64,000 nucleotides of DNA from an uncultured Armatimonadota bacterium (GCA_903904815.1 CAIVDU010000071.1:62001-126000); one strand, 5' to 3'. Positions 1-8,602 are shown, counted from the first letter of the stretch. Notes: generated by a model not told the origin, from the letters alone. Numbers and translations: made by a program.

Positions 1-278
1 CGAATTAAGAGCGGGTCCGCCAGAACGGCGCGGACAGGCTTATCGACCAGGACGCCAAGGTCGTCGACTGCGCTAAGAGATGCATCGGACGCGATTGCAA
101 CGACCAGAACGCCCTTCTGCATGAACAACGGAAGGACTTGGTTTTTAAGGGCAAAATCTCCCGGCGCAAGAGCGAGTGCCTCGGGCTCTGGTTTGACGAT
201 GGCGATATCGACAAACGCTAACGAGCGAAGGATGGGACGGGTCACGGAGGAGTCTATGGTGGAGAGATCTGAACTCAT
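1..278 (-). CDS. PilB/GspE-type ATPase, N-terminal domain (partial, runs off left edge)
   Basis: An open frame begins at an ATG at 278 on the minus strand and stays open to the window edge, giving 92 residues without a stop. The segment contains the pattern FVDIAIVKPEPEALAL followed by KNQVLPLFMQKGVLVVAIAS and VDDLGVLVDKPVRAVLAD. This is the typical layout of the MshEN/T2SSE N-terminal domain of PilB/GspE assembly ATPases: a short helix, a Leu-Pro-Leu strand, and a hydrophobic LVVA strand followed by an Asp-rich turn. The ATPase domain would lie beyond the edge. In type IV pilus or type II secretion systems this cytoplasmic domain couples ATP hydrolysis to filament assembly and can bind c-di-GMP. 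The upstream stretch GCGAGG is a weak ribosome-binding site. A stand-alone MshEN protein without ATPase is an alternative. Confidence 0.6.
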   Translation of the reverse strand, partial: MSSDLSTIDSSVTRPILRSLAFVDIAIVKPEPEALALAPGDFALKNQVLPLFMQKGVLVVAIASDASLSAVDDLGVLVDKPVRAVLADPLLI

Positions 279-531
279 GGCCTCGCTTATTTGCTTTGTC
301 TGGACGCAACACTCTGACCGAATCATTCGTTCCCAATTTGACGACTTTTGGCAGGTGTTATTGCCGTGTAATCGGAGACGTTGGGAAGCCCCCCTGGGTG
401 CGCTTATCGTATGTGATTCACCCGAAAATGACCACCGGAATAGGTCTTTTGGCGCTATTGGGAACATGATCACGCCTGCGAACGCATATGAGCCCTTAAA
501 TCCGATGGAGCGGAGCCCGAGGTTATGCGCG
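279..531. other. Intergenic region between pilB-like gene and AFGE-repeat gene
   Basis: Both neighbours are on the minus strand, so this stretch holds the end of the repeat gene's transcript and probably the promoter of the pilB-like gene. No reading frame with protein-like composition is visible, and no clear hairpin with a T run was seen. Confidence 0.4.
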
Positions 532-1770
532 TTACGAGAGTTTCCGCTGTAAGGCAAGTTCCAATGGCGTTCCACGATGCACCCGCGCCCGCAGGTTTGC
601 ATAGGTGACTTCACACCTTGGATCTTTGGCCCACTCGGCGATGGTCTTGCGTTCCCCAAACGCCTCTCTGAGCTTTGGCGGAACTCCAAGAGCGACCTCG
701 AGGGGAACGCCTTTGCTGATTTGGCTCGCCAAAGTGGTCTGGCGAACGGTACATCGAGGATCCTTGGCCCAATCTTCGATGGTCTTGCTCTCGCCAAACG
801 CCTCGTATAATTTTGCCTGAACGATATGAGCTTCGCTCACGAAACGCTCATCGGCAGGAGTGGACAGGGCGGCTTCGTGCGACCAGATCTTGATCTTGGT
901 GCGAAGCCGGGAATAGAGAGTAACCTGGCGCACGACGCAACGAGGATCCCGAGACCACTCGGCAACCGTCTTGGTCTCGCCCCAGGCGGTTAAGTAGAGC
1001 TCAGACCGGGATGGGTTTCTCGATTCTTTCACGCGCGGGATGGGAATCACGCGCCTCTTGATGCGATCGTACACTGTGCCCGAGTTCCCTTGGGCAAGGA
1101 TCGCAAGTTCGGCGGCATGGATATTGGGAAAGTCTCCGATTTCAATTCCCTCGTCGGTGCGAGCGACGAACGGGTCGGGGAATACCTCTTTGGTTGTTCG
1201 TCGGAGGATGCGCTCGTCCTCTGGCCAGCCCTGGCGGATGCGATCGATGATGGTGGAGCGGCTGATCTCACACCGGGGATCCTTCGTCCACTGACCGGCG
1301 GTCTTAGTTTCGCCGAAGATCGTGAGCTTAGCGATCCGCCAGAGGTATTCCAACTCGGCCATCGCCTCGGTGACATCGGATCGGTAGCCCCCGTACCGAA
1401 AGGGATGGTCGAGCATCGGTTCGGATTCAGGGCGGGTGATGGCGCTCTCGAATCGCTCTCCGCTGCGAAGCCGGCGCTTGAGGAGCGCGCCCGGGGTCCT
1501 GCAACGAGGGTCGCGGAGCCAGGCGGCGAGCCGTTTGACTTCTCCGAACGCCCAGTAGTTGAAGTGGGCCTCCTTCACTGAGAACACGAGCGCGGCTTCC
1601 AGCGGGGTTCCGGGATAGACCCGCTGTTTGAGCGCCGAATAGCTCATCGTACAACGGGGATCCTGCGACCATTCGCGGAGGCTCTTTCTTTCTCCGAAGG
1701 CTTCGAACCCTCGAAGCGCCTTGTCGGGTTGGTTTTGTTTACTTGCACCTGTTTTCCGGCCATTTCTCAT
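532..1770 (-). CDS. AFGE/DPRC tandem-repeat protein (putative multi-HTH DNA-binding protein)
   Basis: This 412-residue protein is almost entirely made of a ~40-residue unit with consensus AFGE-x-K-T-x2-EW-x2-DPRC-x5-(T/A)-L-x2-R(I/L/V)-x2-G-x-P-x-E-x-A(I/L). Units lie at about 22-61, 72-111, 149-189, 259-301, 322-361 and 368-407, with a degenerate one at 203-241. The pattern EW...T(L/I)..R...G...E.A(L/I) resembles the small helix-turn-helix-like module seen in many phage and HNH-associated proteins (family recollection), so tandem nucleic-acid binding is inferred. A GTG at 1782 opens the frame further, but it lies inside the Shine-Dalgarno stretch AGGAGGTGAG; the ATG at 1770 sits about ten bases after GGAGGT and is the better start. 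A paralogue with three units is at 53795-54604. No enzymatic motif is seen. Confidence 0.75.
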   Translation of the reverse strand: MRNGRKTGASKQNQPDKALRGFEAFGERKSLREWSQDPRCTMSYSALKQRVYPGTPLEAALVFSVKEAHFNYWAFGEVKRLAAWLRDPRCRTPGALLKRRLRSGERFESAITRPESEPMLDHPFRYGGYRSDVTEAMAELEYLWRIAKLTIFGETKTAGQWTKDPRCEISRSTIIDRIRQGWPEDERILRRTTKEVFPDPFVARTDEGIEIGDFPNIHAAELAILAQGNSGTVYDRIKRRVIPIPRVKESRNPSRSELYLTAWGETKTVAEWSRDPRCVVRQVTLYSRLRTKIKIWSHEAALSTPADERFVSEAHIVQAKLYEAFGESKTIEDWAKDPRCTVRQTTLASQISKGVPLEVALGVPPKLREAFGERKTIAEWAKDPRCEVTYANLRARVHRGTPLELALQRKLS

Positions 1771-2599
1771 GCTAAAACTCACCTCCTCGCCAAAGGCAAT
1801 TAAAGTACGTAAAGACTTTTAACGCTTCACTCCGCACACGGAAGACATTTACAAGATATTACGTATTTATACGTCGGATTAGTTAGCAAAGTGTATTTTT
1901 TTGGAAAGGAAAAGAGTGCTTCGTCGGGTTGGCGGATGGCGGACCGGAGGGTGGAAATTGCATCCTCTTCTGCACGGATTAGTTCACGACGCTAAAGCGA
2001 GGCCCATGCCGATCTGGGTTCGTTTCGTAGTAGGAATTTTGCAATTGGGTCGGCGGACGTCAGCCTTCAGCTGTTGAGTGGTGGAGCATTAGACTCGGAC
2101 GGAGACCGACTCGATATTGCGATGATTTTCCAGTTCCGGTTCCCGACGCATTACTCCTTCATTGCTCCAAAAACTCCGGGCGCAGCCCAATGGATCGGGG
2201 CGAAGCCCCGTTGATGTCCGAGTCATCGACCATTTCGACGTGCGGGGCACAAAGGAGATGGACTGCCTAGCAAATCGAAGGGTCCATTTTCGGATCGGGG
2301 TTCGGCGACGAGGCGTGATGGATTGCGGCATGACAGATTATATGTAGACGCAAGTACACTTCTTTTCGTTCCCAAGTTTTTTCAATTTCTTCATTTTTCT
2401 TGTCAAGACTCGGGTGCGAGTGCGAATCAAGATGACGTGATGGGGTTGTTCGCTTGTTGATGTAAGCGGAACTAGACTTCGATCCTGCCTTTTGCACGCG
2501 GCAGATGGACGGCTGACTCTCTCGAAGTTCGGAAGCGCGAAGACGTGGAACGGCTGGCCCAGGTGGCCGAGGTGGGTTCAGGTAACGTTCCTAAAGAGC
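1771..2599. other. Long intergenic region upstream of the repeat gene and the tRNA
   Basis: About 830 bases. The part next to the repeat gene (1783-1920) is AT-rich and holds the palindrome at 1861-1874, so it is the probable promoter region. The remainder has only short, low-quality frames on both strands (for example 2089-2331 and 2162-2347) with no recognisable product. Nothing else is supported. Confidence 0.4.
1861..1874. promoter_or_regulatory. Perfect palindrome upstream of AFGE-repeat gene
   Basis: ACGTATTTATACGT consists of two 6-base arms, ACGTAT and ATACGT, around a TT/AA centre. It lies about 90 bases upstream of the ATG at 1770 in an AT-rich tract, with a further TACGTA at about 1806. 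A site for a dimeric regulator, possibly the repeat protein itself, is a guess. Confidence 0.3.
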
Positions 2600-2672
2600 G
2601 CGACCGTAGCTCAGTACATAGAGTGTCTCCCTCCGAAGGAGAATGTCGTAGGTTCGAGTCCTATCGGTCGCG
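2600..2672 (+). tRNA. tRNA-Arg (anticodon CCG)
   Basis: The 73-base sequence folds as a complete cloverleaf. The acceptor GCGACCG pairs with CGGTCGC, with G2672 as discriminator. The D stem is GCTC/GAGT with one G-U pair. The anticodon stem TCTCC/GGAGA encloses loop CTCCGAA, so the anticodon is CCG, reading the Arg codon CGG. The T arm is GTAGG-TTCGAGT-CCTAT. The 3' CCA is not encoded. The AT-richer accessory block begins just downstream, which fits the habit of mobile elements to integrate at tRNA genes. Confidence 0.93.
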
Positions 2673-2725
2673 GAACGCTCAAAAAACGTGTCTTTGGATT
2701 GCTCGTACGAGATAAATTGACTGAG

Positions 2726-3154
2726 ATGTTTGGCCGTCAATTTAAGCAGCTTGAACCTGTCGTGAGGCTTAGCGGACCAGCATCCTACCGTTGCAGCGGC
2801 CTTGAGCTCACGAGTGCCATCCTGAACGCACACGGTCAAAAAATCACCATGTCAATAGGTTTGACAAATATAAGTAAGAAGCCGATCTTATGGGACGATG
2901 CGAGGGCTACCCCACCGCAAGGGCACAACTGCAACTCGTCGGTGAGCGGAGTTGCGGATCCCACAAACGAGGATCTTTCCGTCCAGAACATTTCGCTCCG
3001 CTTCCGTCTCCATTGCGTCCAGATCGGTAGGTCGGTGGATCGGTTCCCCGCTTGCCGCATCTACATCATGCAGCCTGCCATGCAAGAGCCTACCGTTCCC
3101 ATACAACCAGAGTCCGACCGTTTCACAGAAACCTGGCTCTTGGTCAAATGGTGA
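2726..3154 (+). CDS. Small hypothetical protein, possibly decayed; related to the one at 8603
   Basis: The frame from ATG 2726 gives about 142 residues. Its first half carries VRLSGPASYRCSGLEL and, further on, ITMSIGLTNISKKPI. This lines up with the protein at 8603-9049, which has LKLQGPTCHGLRLEV and VALRFKLANVSNKAV at equivalent places: L-x-GP, GLxL, then an L-x-N-x-S-x-K strand typical of Ig-like beta sandwiches. The second half does not align by eye and is rich in Arg and Pro, so the gene may be frameshifted or truncated. No good ribosome-binding site is seen. The two relatives flank the three-gene module. Confidence 0.4.
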   Translation: MFGRQFKQLEPVVRLSGPASYRCSGLELTSAILNAHGQKITMSIGLTNISKKPILWDDARATPPQGHNCNSSVSGVADPTNEDLSVQNISLRFRLHCVQIGRSVDRFPACRIYIMQPAMQEPTVPIQPESDRFTETWLLVKW

Positions 3155-3331
3155 GGACCTTCGTGGTGGCATATCACGGGTTGGGCCACGATCAAGGCCA
3201 CCGCTTGAAAGGAGTGACGCCCGGCGGGCTTCGGAGGGATACATGCTGATTGTCTTCACCTCCAGGGCCGCTCGGACAGCGGCCAAAGGCGACAATCTCA
3301 ATCGCGTCGCGAGCTGTCAAAAATCAGAGTA
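3155..3331. other. Intergenic stretch before the ATPase module
   Basis: No reading frame of credible composition is seen. The stretch, with the doubtful small frame that follows it, forms the leader of the ATPase operon; no sigma-70-like promoter could be picked with confidence. Confidence 0.3.
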
Positions 3332-3568
3332 ATGGAAGAACAGTCTCGCGTCTCCGAGTCGATCAATTCGGGAAGTGGCAGATATGTGCAACACAACGCT
3401 GCAGCCAAAGGCTTTGGACTCATCGTTGAGCCCGAAGACTCTACAAAGAGCTGTTACGGCGATTCGATCCAGAATGTATACTCGCGTCTACTGATCACTG
3501 GGGGCTTTATCCGGTGCATGACGGAGCATAATCGATATGAGTTCGGACTGGCAAATCGATGGAATTGA
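3332..3568 (+). CDS. Doubtful 78-residue open frame upstream of the ATPase gene
   Basis: An ATG at 3332 opens 78 codons that overlap the ATPase start by 32 bases. The product is polar, starting MEEQSRVSESINSGSG, with no recognised domain and a weak ribosome-binding site. It could be a small first gene of the operon, but equally a chance frame in the leader. The overlap is longer than the others in this operon. Confidence 0.2.
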   Translation: MEEQSRVSESINSGSGRYVQHNAAAKGFGLIVEPEDSTKSCYGDSIQNVYSRLLITGGFIRCMTEHNRYEFGLANRWN

Positions 3569-5420
3569 GGTAACTGAGGGGTTTCTGGCCAACCTCAGCT
3601 TGCCACTTGGCGCAGGATTGACGTGCGTCATTGGGCCAAGAGGAAGCGGAAAATCCACGCTAGCAAACGCTCTCAGATATGCCATTGGCGGTCTAGATGG
3701 TGCTAGTAAGCAACGGCTGGACCTCTTTAAGGCAAACTTGTCGCGATCAGTGGTTTCCGTGCGCGCAACGCGTTCAGATGGAGGCACTTATGCTATTCGC
3801 CGAGAAAGTAGAGGTTCGGCGATCCTTACGTCTTCCGACGGCCGAGCTCTCTCTTCCATAGACCTGGATCGGGGAACTTTTTTGCCACTCGATGCTTACA
3901 GTGCAGGAGAGATTGAGGACATCGCTAACGAAGATCTAGGGCCGCGTCGACGTGTGCTGCTTGATCAGTTGCGGCCCGACGAGCATTTGAACCTATTGGA
4001 TCAAATTGCGGGTGCAAAACGTGACCTTGATGCGAACGCTGATTTGATCCGCGCTCAAGATCGGACTACCATGGGATTCGTCGAGCAAACGAATTTGCTC
4101 GCTGATGCCCGTGATCGGCTGGCGGCGCTCGGGAAATCAGAAGTAGTGAGCCCAGAAGTTGAGGAATTACAGGCCGCCGCACGCCAAGACCAACTCAATC
4201 TTCAGGAAATCGGCAAGATGAGTGGAGAGATTGAGGGCCTAGAGCGACTTTCGGCCAGAACGCAAGACCTTCTCGGCGTTTCACGAATGCTGTTGCAAAG
4301 TGCCCTGGCAAACCCAAATTCGTCGAATAACGACCTGCTGACTAAGGCTGACGTCATGAGAAGGGACGTTCTGCGCTCAGTCGAATCGTCACTCTCTGGG
4401 ATGCTCAAGACTCTTGAAATGGGTTCAACCGACCTTGCGTCGCTGAAGAGCTTGCTTTTAGCTGCACATCTGCAACAAGCAGCAAATTACGCGAAACTAA
4501 AGGAAGCAAACGAAGCAATCGGATTAGCAGTCAAAGAACGGGCCGAGGCTGAGCAAGCCGTAGAAAAGCTCTCAGCGTTGGAACTGGCAGTCAAGACGAG
4601 TCAGGCGACGCGAGAGGCACTACTGCAGCAAAGAAAGGCCCTTCGAGGGAAATACATCAGTCTAGGCGACGAACTATCGAGTCTGCGAACCTCTGTCGCC
4701 ACCTCTTTGCACGAGGATACTGGAGATCGTGTTCGGATCTCCTTACGAAGAGCAGCGGACCGAACTGCATATGTTTCGAAGTTGACCGAGGGTCTTCGCG
4801 GAGCCGGTGTAACACGCCATGAGAGCATTGTTGAGGCAGTTTCAAGACTCAGGCCCGACGAATTGGCGCAGTTGATGACGAGCAAAAACTATGGCGAGTT
4901 TGAAGCAGTGACGAAACTAGAATCAGACCGTGCTCACAAGGTCCTAGACGCATTTCGCCAGGCGCTTGATCCATTTGAACTCGAGGTTTTGCGTCCAGAT
5001 GACATGGTTTCCATTGAGCTCAATGTCGGTGGTCGCGAAGCGCCACTTTTCAAAGATGCCTCATTACTGTCGCAGGGCCAGAAGTGTACAGCTCTGTTAC
5101 CAATGTTGCTCGCGAGACGCTCGGTGCCCCTGATTATCGACCAGCCCGAGGATAACTTGGACAATCACTTCATTTATGAGACGGTTGTCAAGAGCATCCT
5201 TCGAATGAAAAGGCGCCGACAGATGATCTTCGTGACTCATAACGCTAACATTCCCGTCTTGGCTGAGGCCGAACTGATAGTCGTTCTCGGTTCAGACGGC
5301 TTCAACGGTCGTATTGAGAAGATCGGTACGGTGGATGAGTGCCGCGAGGAGATTATTGATTTACTAGAAGGTGGCGAAGAGGCCTTCAAGCTAAGACAGG
5401 AGCGATATGGGCGCAGATGA
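3537..5420 (+). CDS. SMC/RecF-like ABC-class ATPase, TrlF-like defence type
   Basis: The 627-residue protein has a Walker A GPRGSGKST at 33-41, a Q-loop-like region YSAGEIEDIA at 121-130, a long charged coiled-coil-forming middle (about 140-450), an ABC-type signature LSQGQK at 511-516, Walker B PLIIDQPEDNLD at 531-542 and the His switch THNAN at 567-571. The combination DQPEDNLDN plus VTHNANIPVL is typical of the ATPase of TrlF/Spaf_1101-like proteins (family recollection), which in other bacteria carry an N-terminal PHP nuclease; no nuclease domain is present here. An SD-like GGAG precedes ATG 3537. The next gene overlaps by 14 bases, so the three genes are probably one operon. Base composition is visibly more AT-rich than in the rest of the window. 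It likely senses or remodels nucleic acid, with output through its neighbours. Confidence 0.8.
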   Translation: MSSDWQIDGIEVTEGFLANLSLPLGAGLTCVIGPRGSGKSTLANALRYAIGGLDGASKQRLDLFKANLSRSVVSVRATRSDGGTYAIRRESRGSAILTSSDGRALSSIDLDRGTFLPLDAYSAGEIEDIANEDLGPRRRVLLDQLRPDEHLNLLDQIAGAKRDLDANADLIRAQDRTTMGFVEQTNLLADARDRLAALGKSEVVSPEVEELQAAARQDQLNLQEIGKMSGEIEGLERLSARTQDLLGVSRMLLQSALANPNSSNNDLLTKADVMRRDVLRSVESSLSGMLKTLEMGSTDLASLKSLLLAAHLQQAANYAKLKEANEAIGLAVKERAEAEQAVEKLSALELAVKTSQATREALLQQRKALRGKYISLGDELSSLRTSVATSLHEDTGDRVRISLRRAADRTAYVSKLTEGLRGAGVTRHESIVEAVSRLRPDELAQLMTSKNYGEFEAVTKLESDRAHKVLDAFRQALDPFELEVLRPDDMVSIELNVGGREAPLFKDASLLSQGQKCTALLPMLLARRSVPLIIDQPEDNLDNHFIYETVVKSILRMKRRRQMIFVTHNANIPVLAEAELIVVLGSDGFNGRIEKIGTVDECREEIIDLLEGGEEAFKLRQERYGRR

Positions 5421-6423
5421 TCTGCTGGATGCCTACGGCAAACTTCGCGAACTCGCCTTTGAGGATCCGCTAGAAACCAAAGGAATAATATGCGCCCTCC
5501 TAACCGAGGACTTGACAAAAGCCAAGAGTATCTTTACCACTTCTCGTGATGAGAGAGGCTCACGCTTTCGCCAGATTGCCGCTCGGTCATTGAAGGCAGA
5601 AACACTCGATGACGAGTTAAGGGCGATTCTAGAAACTTGGAGCCAACTTGAAACGGATGAGTTTGCATTGACGGCCATTCAGGACATCTTGAATGCTCGT
5701 TCGTCAAAATCCAGTGCGCGACACGGGCAAGTCAAGACACCACCACTATTGGAGATCAAAGAAACCTATTTTCATGTGTCTTCACGCTTGAGACATCGAG
5801 TGCTCAATGCTCTGCCAGCAAGCGCAATATCGGTGGAGCAGATAAGACTTGATTTCGAGGAGCATGTCTCCGCGGACAGACGCCTGGATTTTTGCCAAAC
5901 ACTGGACGCTCTATATGGACGTTTGATGCGACTGAAAAACGTTGTCGCGTTCGATGAGGAGCTTGATCGGTATTTCGAACAAGGTCCGATTCCGATCATT
6001 CCCTGGCTCCAATATTACAAGAATAGATTCACAAGAATGTACGACGCCTCTGTGGCATTCTCGGGCGAACCTGAAGCCCAGCTTCATTTCGCGAATGCAA
6101 CGCCATTCTGGCTTGAAATCGTATTCTCAAATCTGTGGAAGAATAGTTGGGATGAGGTTTCTCCAGCCCGCTGCGACATCATCATCGAAGCCGTCTCTGA
6201 GCGGCGTGGTATCTCCCTAATCTGCTACGACAATGGCGGTGGATTTCCAGAATTGATGACCGAAACGGCGTTCAAGATTTATGATTCAACTAAGGGTGAA
6301 GGGCGCGGACGGGGCCTCCTAGAGATACGCGATGCTATGGCGAGAATGGGCGGGTCCGCCGAATTGGTGAGGACATCCAACGGCCTTAGAGTGAAATTGA
6401 CTTTCAAGAAGGTGAACCCTTGA
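5407..6423 (+). CDS. Stand-alone histidine-kinase-type ATPase (GHKL) with helical N-terminus
   Basis: This 338-residue soluble protein ends in a GHKL ATPase domain: N box SNLWKNSWDE (N242, N246), G1 box YDNGGGF (D275-G279) and G2 box GEGRGRGLLEI (298-307). Residues 1-100 look helical and HEAT-like, rich in Leu and Asp. A candidate dimerisation/phosphoacceptor helix lies around 121-137 (H123 or H130), but it does not match a classical H-box, so autophosphorylation is uncertain. There are no membrane or sensor domains; the neighbouring ATPase is therefore the likely input. The gene overlaps the ATPase gene by 14 bases, with AGGAGCG as ribosome-binding site, and its stop overlaps the start of the receiver-kinase gene (TTGA). 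It probably signals to that receiver domain. Confidence 0.78.
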   Translation: MGADDLLDAYGKLRELAFEDPLETKGIICALLTEDLTKAKSIFTTSRDERGSRFRQIAARSLKAETLDDELRAILETWSQLETDEFALTAIQDILNARSSKSSARHGQVKTPPLLEIKETYFHVSSRLRHRVLNALPASAISVEQIRLDFEEHVSADRRLDFCQTLDALYGRLMRLKNVVAFDEELDRYFEQGPIPIIPWLQYYKNRFTRMYDASVAFSGEPEAQLHFANATPFWLEIVFSNLWKNSWDEVSPARCDIIIEAVSERRGISLICYDNGGGFPELMTETAFKIYDSTKGEGRGRGLLEIRDAMARMGGSAELVRTSNGLRVKLTFKKVNP

Positions 6424-8003
6424 GCTTGCCACGTTCTACCAGGATCCTCGTAATTGAAGACGAACCAGATATGATCTTCACCTATGAGACGATCTTCAAG
6501 CGGATAACTAAGGAGGGTGACTCTCTATCGCAAGCCGTCTATGCGGGAGGGCTCTCTCAAGCCATCTCCGCGATAGACCGACACACGCCGTTCCATGTTG
6601 TAATTCTAGATTTGAAGTTGCCAACAACTGCTGGTAGTTCTGATGCCGGAGAGATTTTCAGTTATGGCGAGCACCGAATACAAAGCGGGTTAGATTTAAT
6701 CGACCACCTTGCAAGGAGAGAACACTATCCGATTCCAGTTCTTCTCATCTTGACTGGGAATGAGCGGTACTTGATCGGATCCCTCGCCCAAACGACTTCC
6801 CTTCAAGAGATGTTTTACAGAGTTGACATCCAGGAAAAGGGCGATCCGAAGGAGATAGAAGCCTATATTCGATCTGCAATTGAGGCATCACAGAGATACA
6901 CAGACTTTGGAATTGCATTGAAGGACTCAGATGACAGCTATTGGCCAATTCTTACGGCCAGGGAGGAAGATCTAATTAGAAGAATCGGCCTAGCTGATGA
7001 AAACCATGCAGGAATAGAGCTGAAATGGGTCCATGCCGAAAACAAGAAACTCTCTAAGGATAAGAGATCCTGGACAAAGGGTCTAATTGGTCACTTTTGG
7101 TTGCAAGGTAATGATGCTGTGTCTAAGAGCTATTTTCTAAAAATCGAGGATCCCTCGTTGGCAAAAGGAAGTATCGCTTCAACTAAAAAATTAGCTGACC
7201 TGGCTCAGCACATACAAGTCAAAGGGAGTGCATCGAGTCCAAGTCGCTGTATTTCTATCGTGTCGTTAGCTTCTTGGAGTGGCCAGAGCCCCCTCTCTCT
7301 ATCCGAGTTGATGTGCTTACCACCTCCAGAAGTAGAACCGGTTGTTTCGAGATTAGTTGTGGACATATCCAAACAGCTTTCTCTCCTAGGGGCCTCGAGC
7401 ACTGTTCCAAAGAACTCTCGTAATTTGCTGTGGGCGTGGCACAATCCGGAAATATACGACACTTATTATAGAAGCCTTAACGGACACGCTGATTATCTCC
7501 CGAGCCTGGTGCTAGACAAGGTTGGAAACCTGTTTACGAACGAGTGGGTTACGTGGCGTCCAATGTTGCACGGTGACCTTCACTCCGGGAACGTAGTCGT
7601 TGACTTTCACGCGGAACCTCCAAAGGCATTTCTCATAGATCCAGGCCCAATGCATGGCGGACCGGTCGGTAGTGACTTGGCTGCGCTCGAGGTCTCGGTC
7701 GTATTACATCTTGCCAGTGCTCCAGACAGTATTTGGCAGACTGTGGCGCACATGTATGATTCGGAGGCGGCCGTAACACCTTCTCTCGATACTGCAGGTG
7801 AGAACATTCTTTCTTTGGTTAAGGCGATACGGAAGACTGCAGAATCGGAGGTTGAGCAAGCTATCTACACCCTGCTCTTGCTTGACGCAGCTCTGGGCCA
7901 ATTTGGCGGACTCGCCTATTCTGGTTCGGGAAACAAAATACGCCGACCTGGAGATTCGCTCGTCCTTTACCAGAGCCTAGCAAAGCGGGTGCTCAACAAC
8001 TAA
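6420..8003 (+). CDS. Response-regulator receiver fused to aminoglycoside-phosphotransferase-like kinase domain
   Basis: The 527-residue protein starts with TTG inside the TTGA overlap with the upstream stop, preceded by AAGGTG. Residues 1-150 form a complete receiver domain: acidic pocket E13-D14-E15, phosphoacceptor D64 in VVILDLKLP, T112 in LTG and K140, with an extra loop at about 70-90. The C-terminal half has the phosphotransferase catalytic motif HGDLHSGN at 384-391 (D386, N391) and the metal-binding IDPG at 406-409, followed by GPVGSDLAALE, as in APH/choline-kinase-like enzymes. A Lys in SYFLKIED may contact ATP. The logical reading is phosphorylation-controlled activation of a small-molecule or protein kinase effector by the preceding GHKL protein. 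Its substrate is unknown. It is AT-rich like its partners. Confidence 0.8.
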   Translation: MSLPRSTRILVIEDEPDMIFTYETIFKRITKEGDSLSQAVYAGGLSQAISAIDRHTPFHVVILDLKLPTTAGSSDAGEIFSYGEHRIQSGLDLIDHLARREHYPIPVLLILTGNERYLIGSLAQTTSLQEMFYRVDIQEKGDPKEIEAYIRSAIEASQRYTDFGIALKDSDDSYWPILTAREEDLIRRIGLADENHAGIELKWVHAENKKLSKDKRSWTKGLIGHFWLQGNDAVSKSYFLKIEDPSLAKGSIASTKKLADLAQHIQVKGSASSPSRCISIVSLASWSGQSPLSLSELMCLPPPEVEPVVSRLVVDISKQLSLLGASSTVPKNSRNLLWAWHNPEIYDTYYRSLNGHADYLPSLVLDKVGNLFTNEWVTWRPMLHGDLHSGNVVVDFHAEPPKAFLIDPGPMHGGPVGSDLAALEVSVVLHLASAPDSIWQTVAHMYDSEAAVTPSLDTAGENILSLVKAIRKTAESEVEQAIYTLLLLDAALGQFGGLAYSGSGNKIRRPGDSLVLYQSLAKRVLNN

Positions 8004-8192
8004 TTCAGTGGTCGTATCTTTATCCATTTCATACAAAACGGCCGGAGGGCGTACATGCGGGTTTGTCTGTAACTCTCGCAGGCACTACCCGCACAACTTG
8101 CTCAGTTGGCCGTGAGTGTCGCTTTTCTGCGAAGCACACAAATACTCCGATGTAGGGCGGCTCTCCTGGCAATCGCCCTCGTGAGAGAGGAT

Positions 8193-8489
8193 ATGGAGTT
8201 TTCGGCGGAGATCGTGGAGTGTTTCATCAAAAACCATGCGCCTACCAGACGATTTGACGATGACGAGTACGTCGCTGTGTGTGTTGCGATCCTAGATCGA
8301 TTGATCGAATTAGGCTCATTTCTCGACTACGAAGGTTCTCCCGAACTCGCCGAAAGCCTAGCCGAGGTATTGGCCGTTTATGCGTCCGCACACACGGAGC
8401 CGCCGTTGAATATCGGATTAGCTGACGGCTACCGGATGCGGCAGTGGCTGGCATCCGGAGGTCAAAGTGATCTGGCACCTTTGCCTTAA
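8193..8489 (+). CDS. Small acidic hypothetical protein
   Basis: ATG 8193 follows GAGAGAGGA at proper spacing and opens 98 codons. The frame extends further upstream to 8106, but the added residues look unnatural and lack a ribosome-binding site. The product, beginning MEFSAEIVECFIKNHAP, is acidic and helical with no recognised domain. It sits between the receiver-kinase gene and the small beta-rich gene, so it may be part of the accessory block. A chance frame cannot be excluded. Confidence 0.4.
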   Translation: MEFSAEIVECFIKNHAPTRRFDDDEYVAVCVAILDRLIELGSFLDYEGSPELAESLAEVLAVYASAHTEPPLNIGLADGYRMRQWLASGGQSDLAPLP

Positions 8490-8602
8490 AAATTGGGTAA
8501 CTCATTGGGTGTTCCTAGTGGAGATGAAGGGCCGAGACATAGCCAGCGTCTTGTACTCACCGCCTTCCTTCGCCCTGATTGAAACGCAGTCAAGCCATTC
8601 CG

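Noticed and set aside
1090-1581. 163-residue plus-strand frame inside the AFGE-repeat gene
   Set aside because: Antisense to the repeat protein, which has a strong ribosome-binding site and a clear internal repeat; its composition is a mirror artefact.
2089-2347. Short opposing frames upstream of the tRNA
   Set aside because: Overlapping frames on both strands, low complexity, no start signals.
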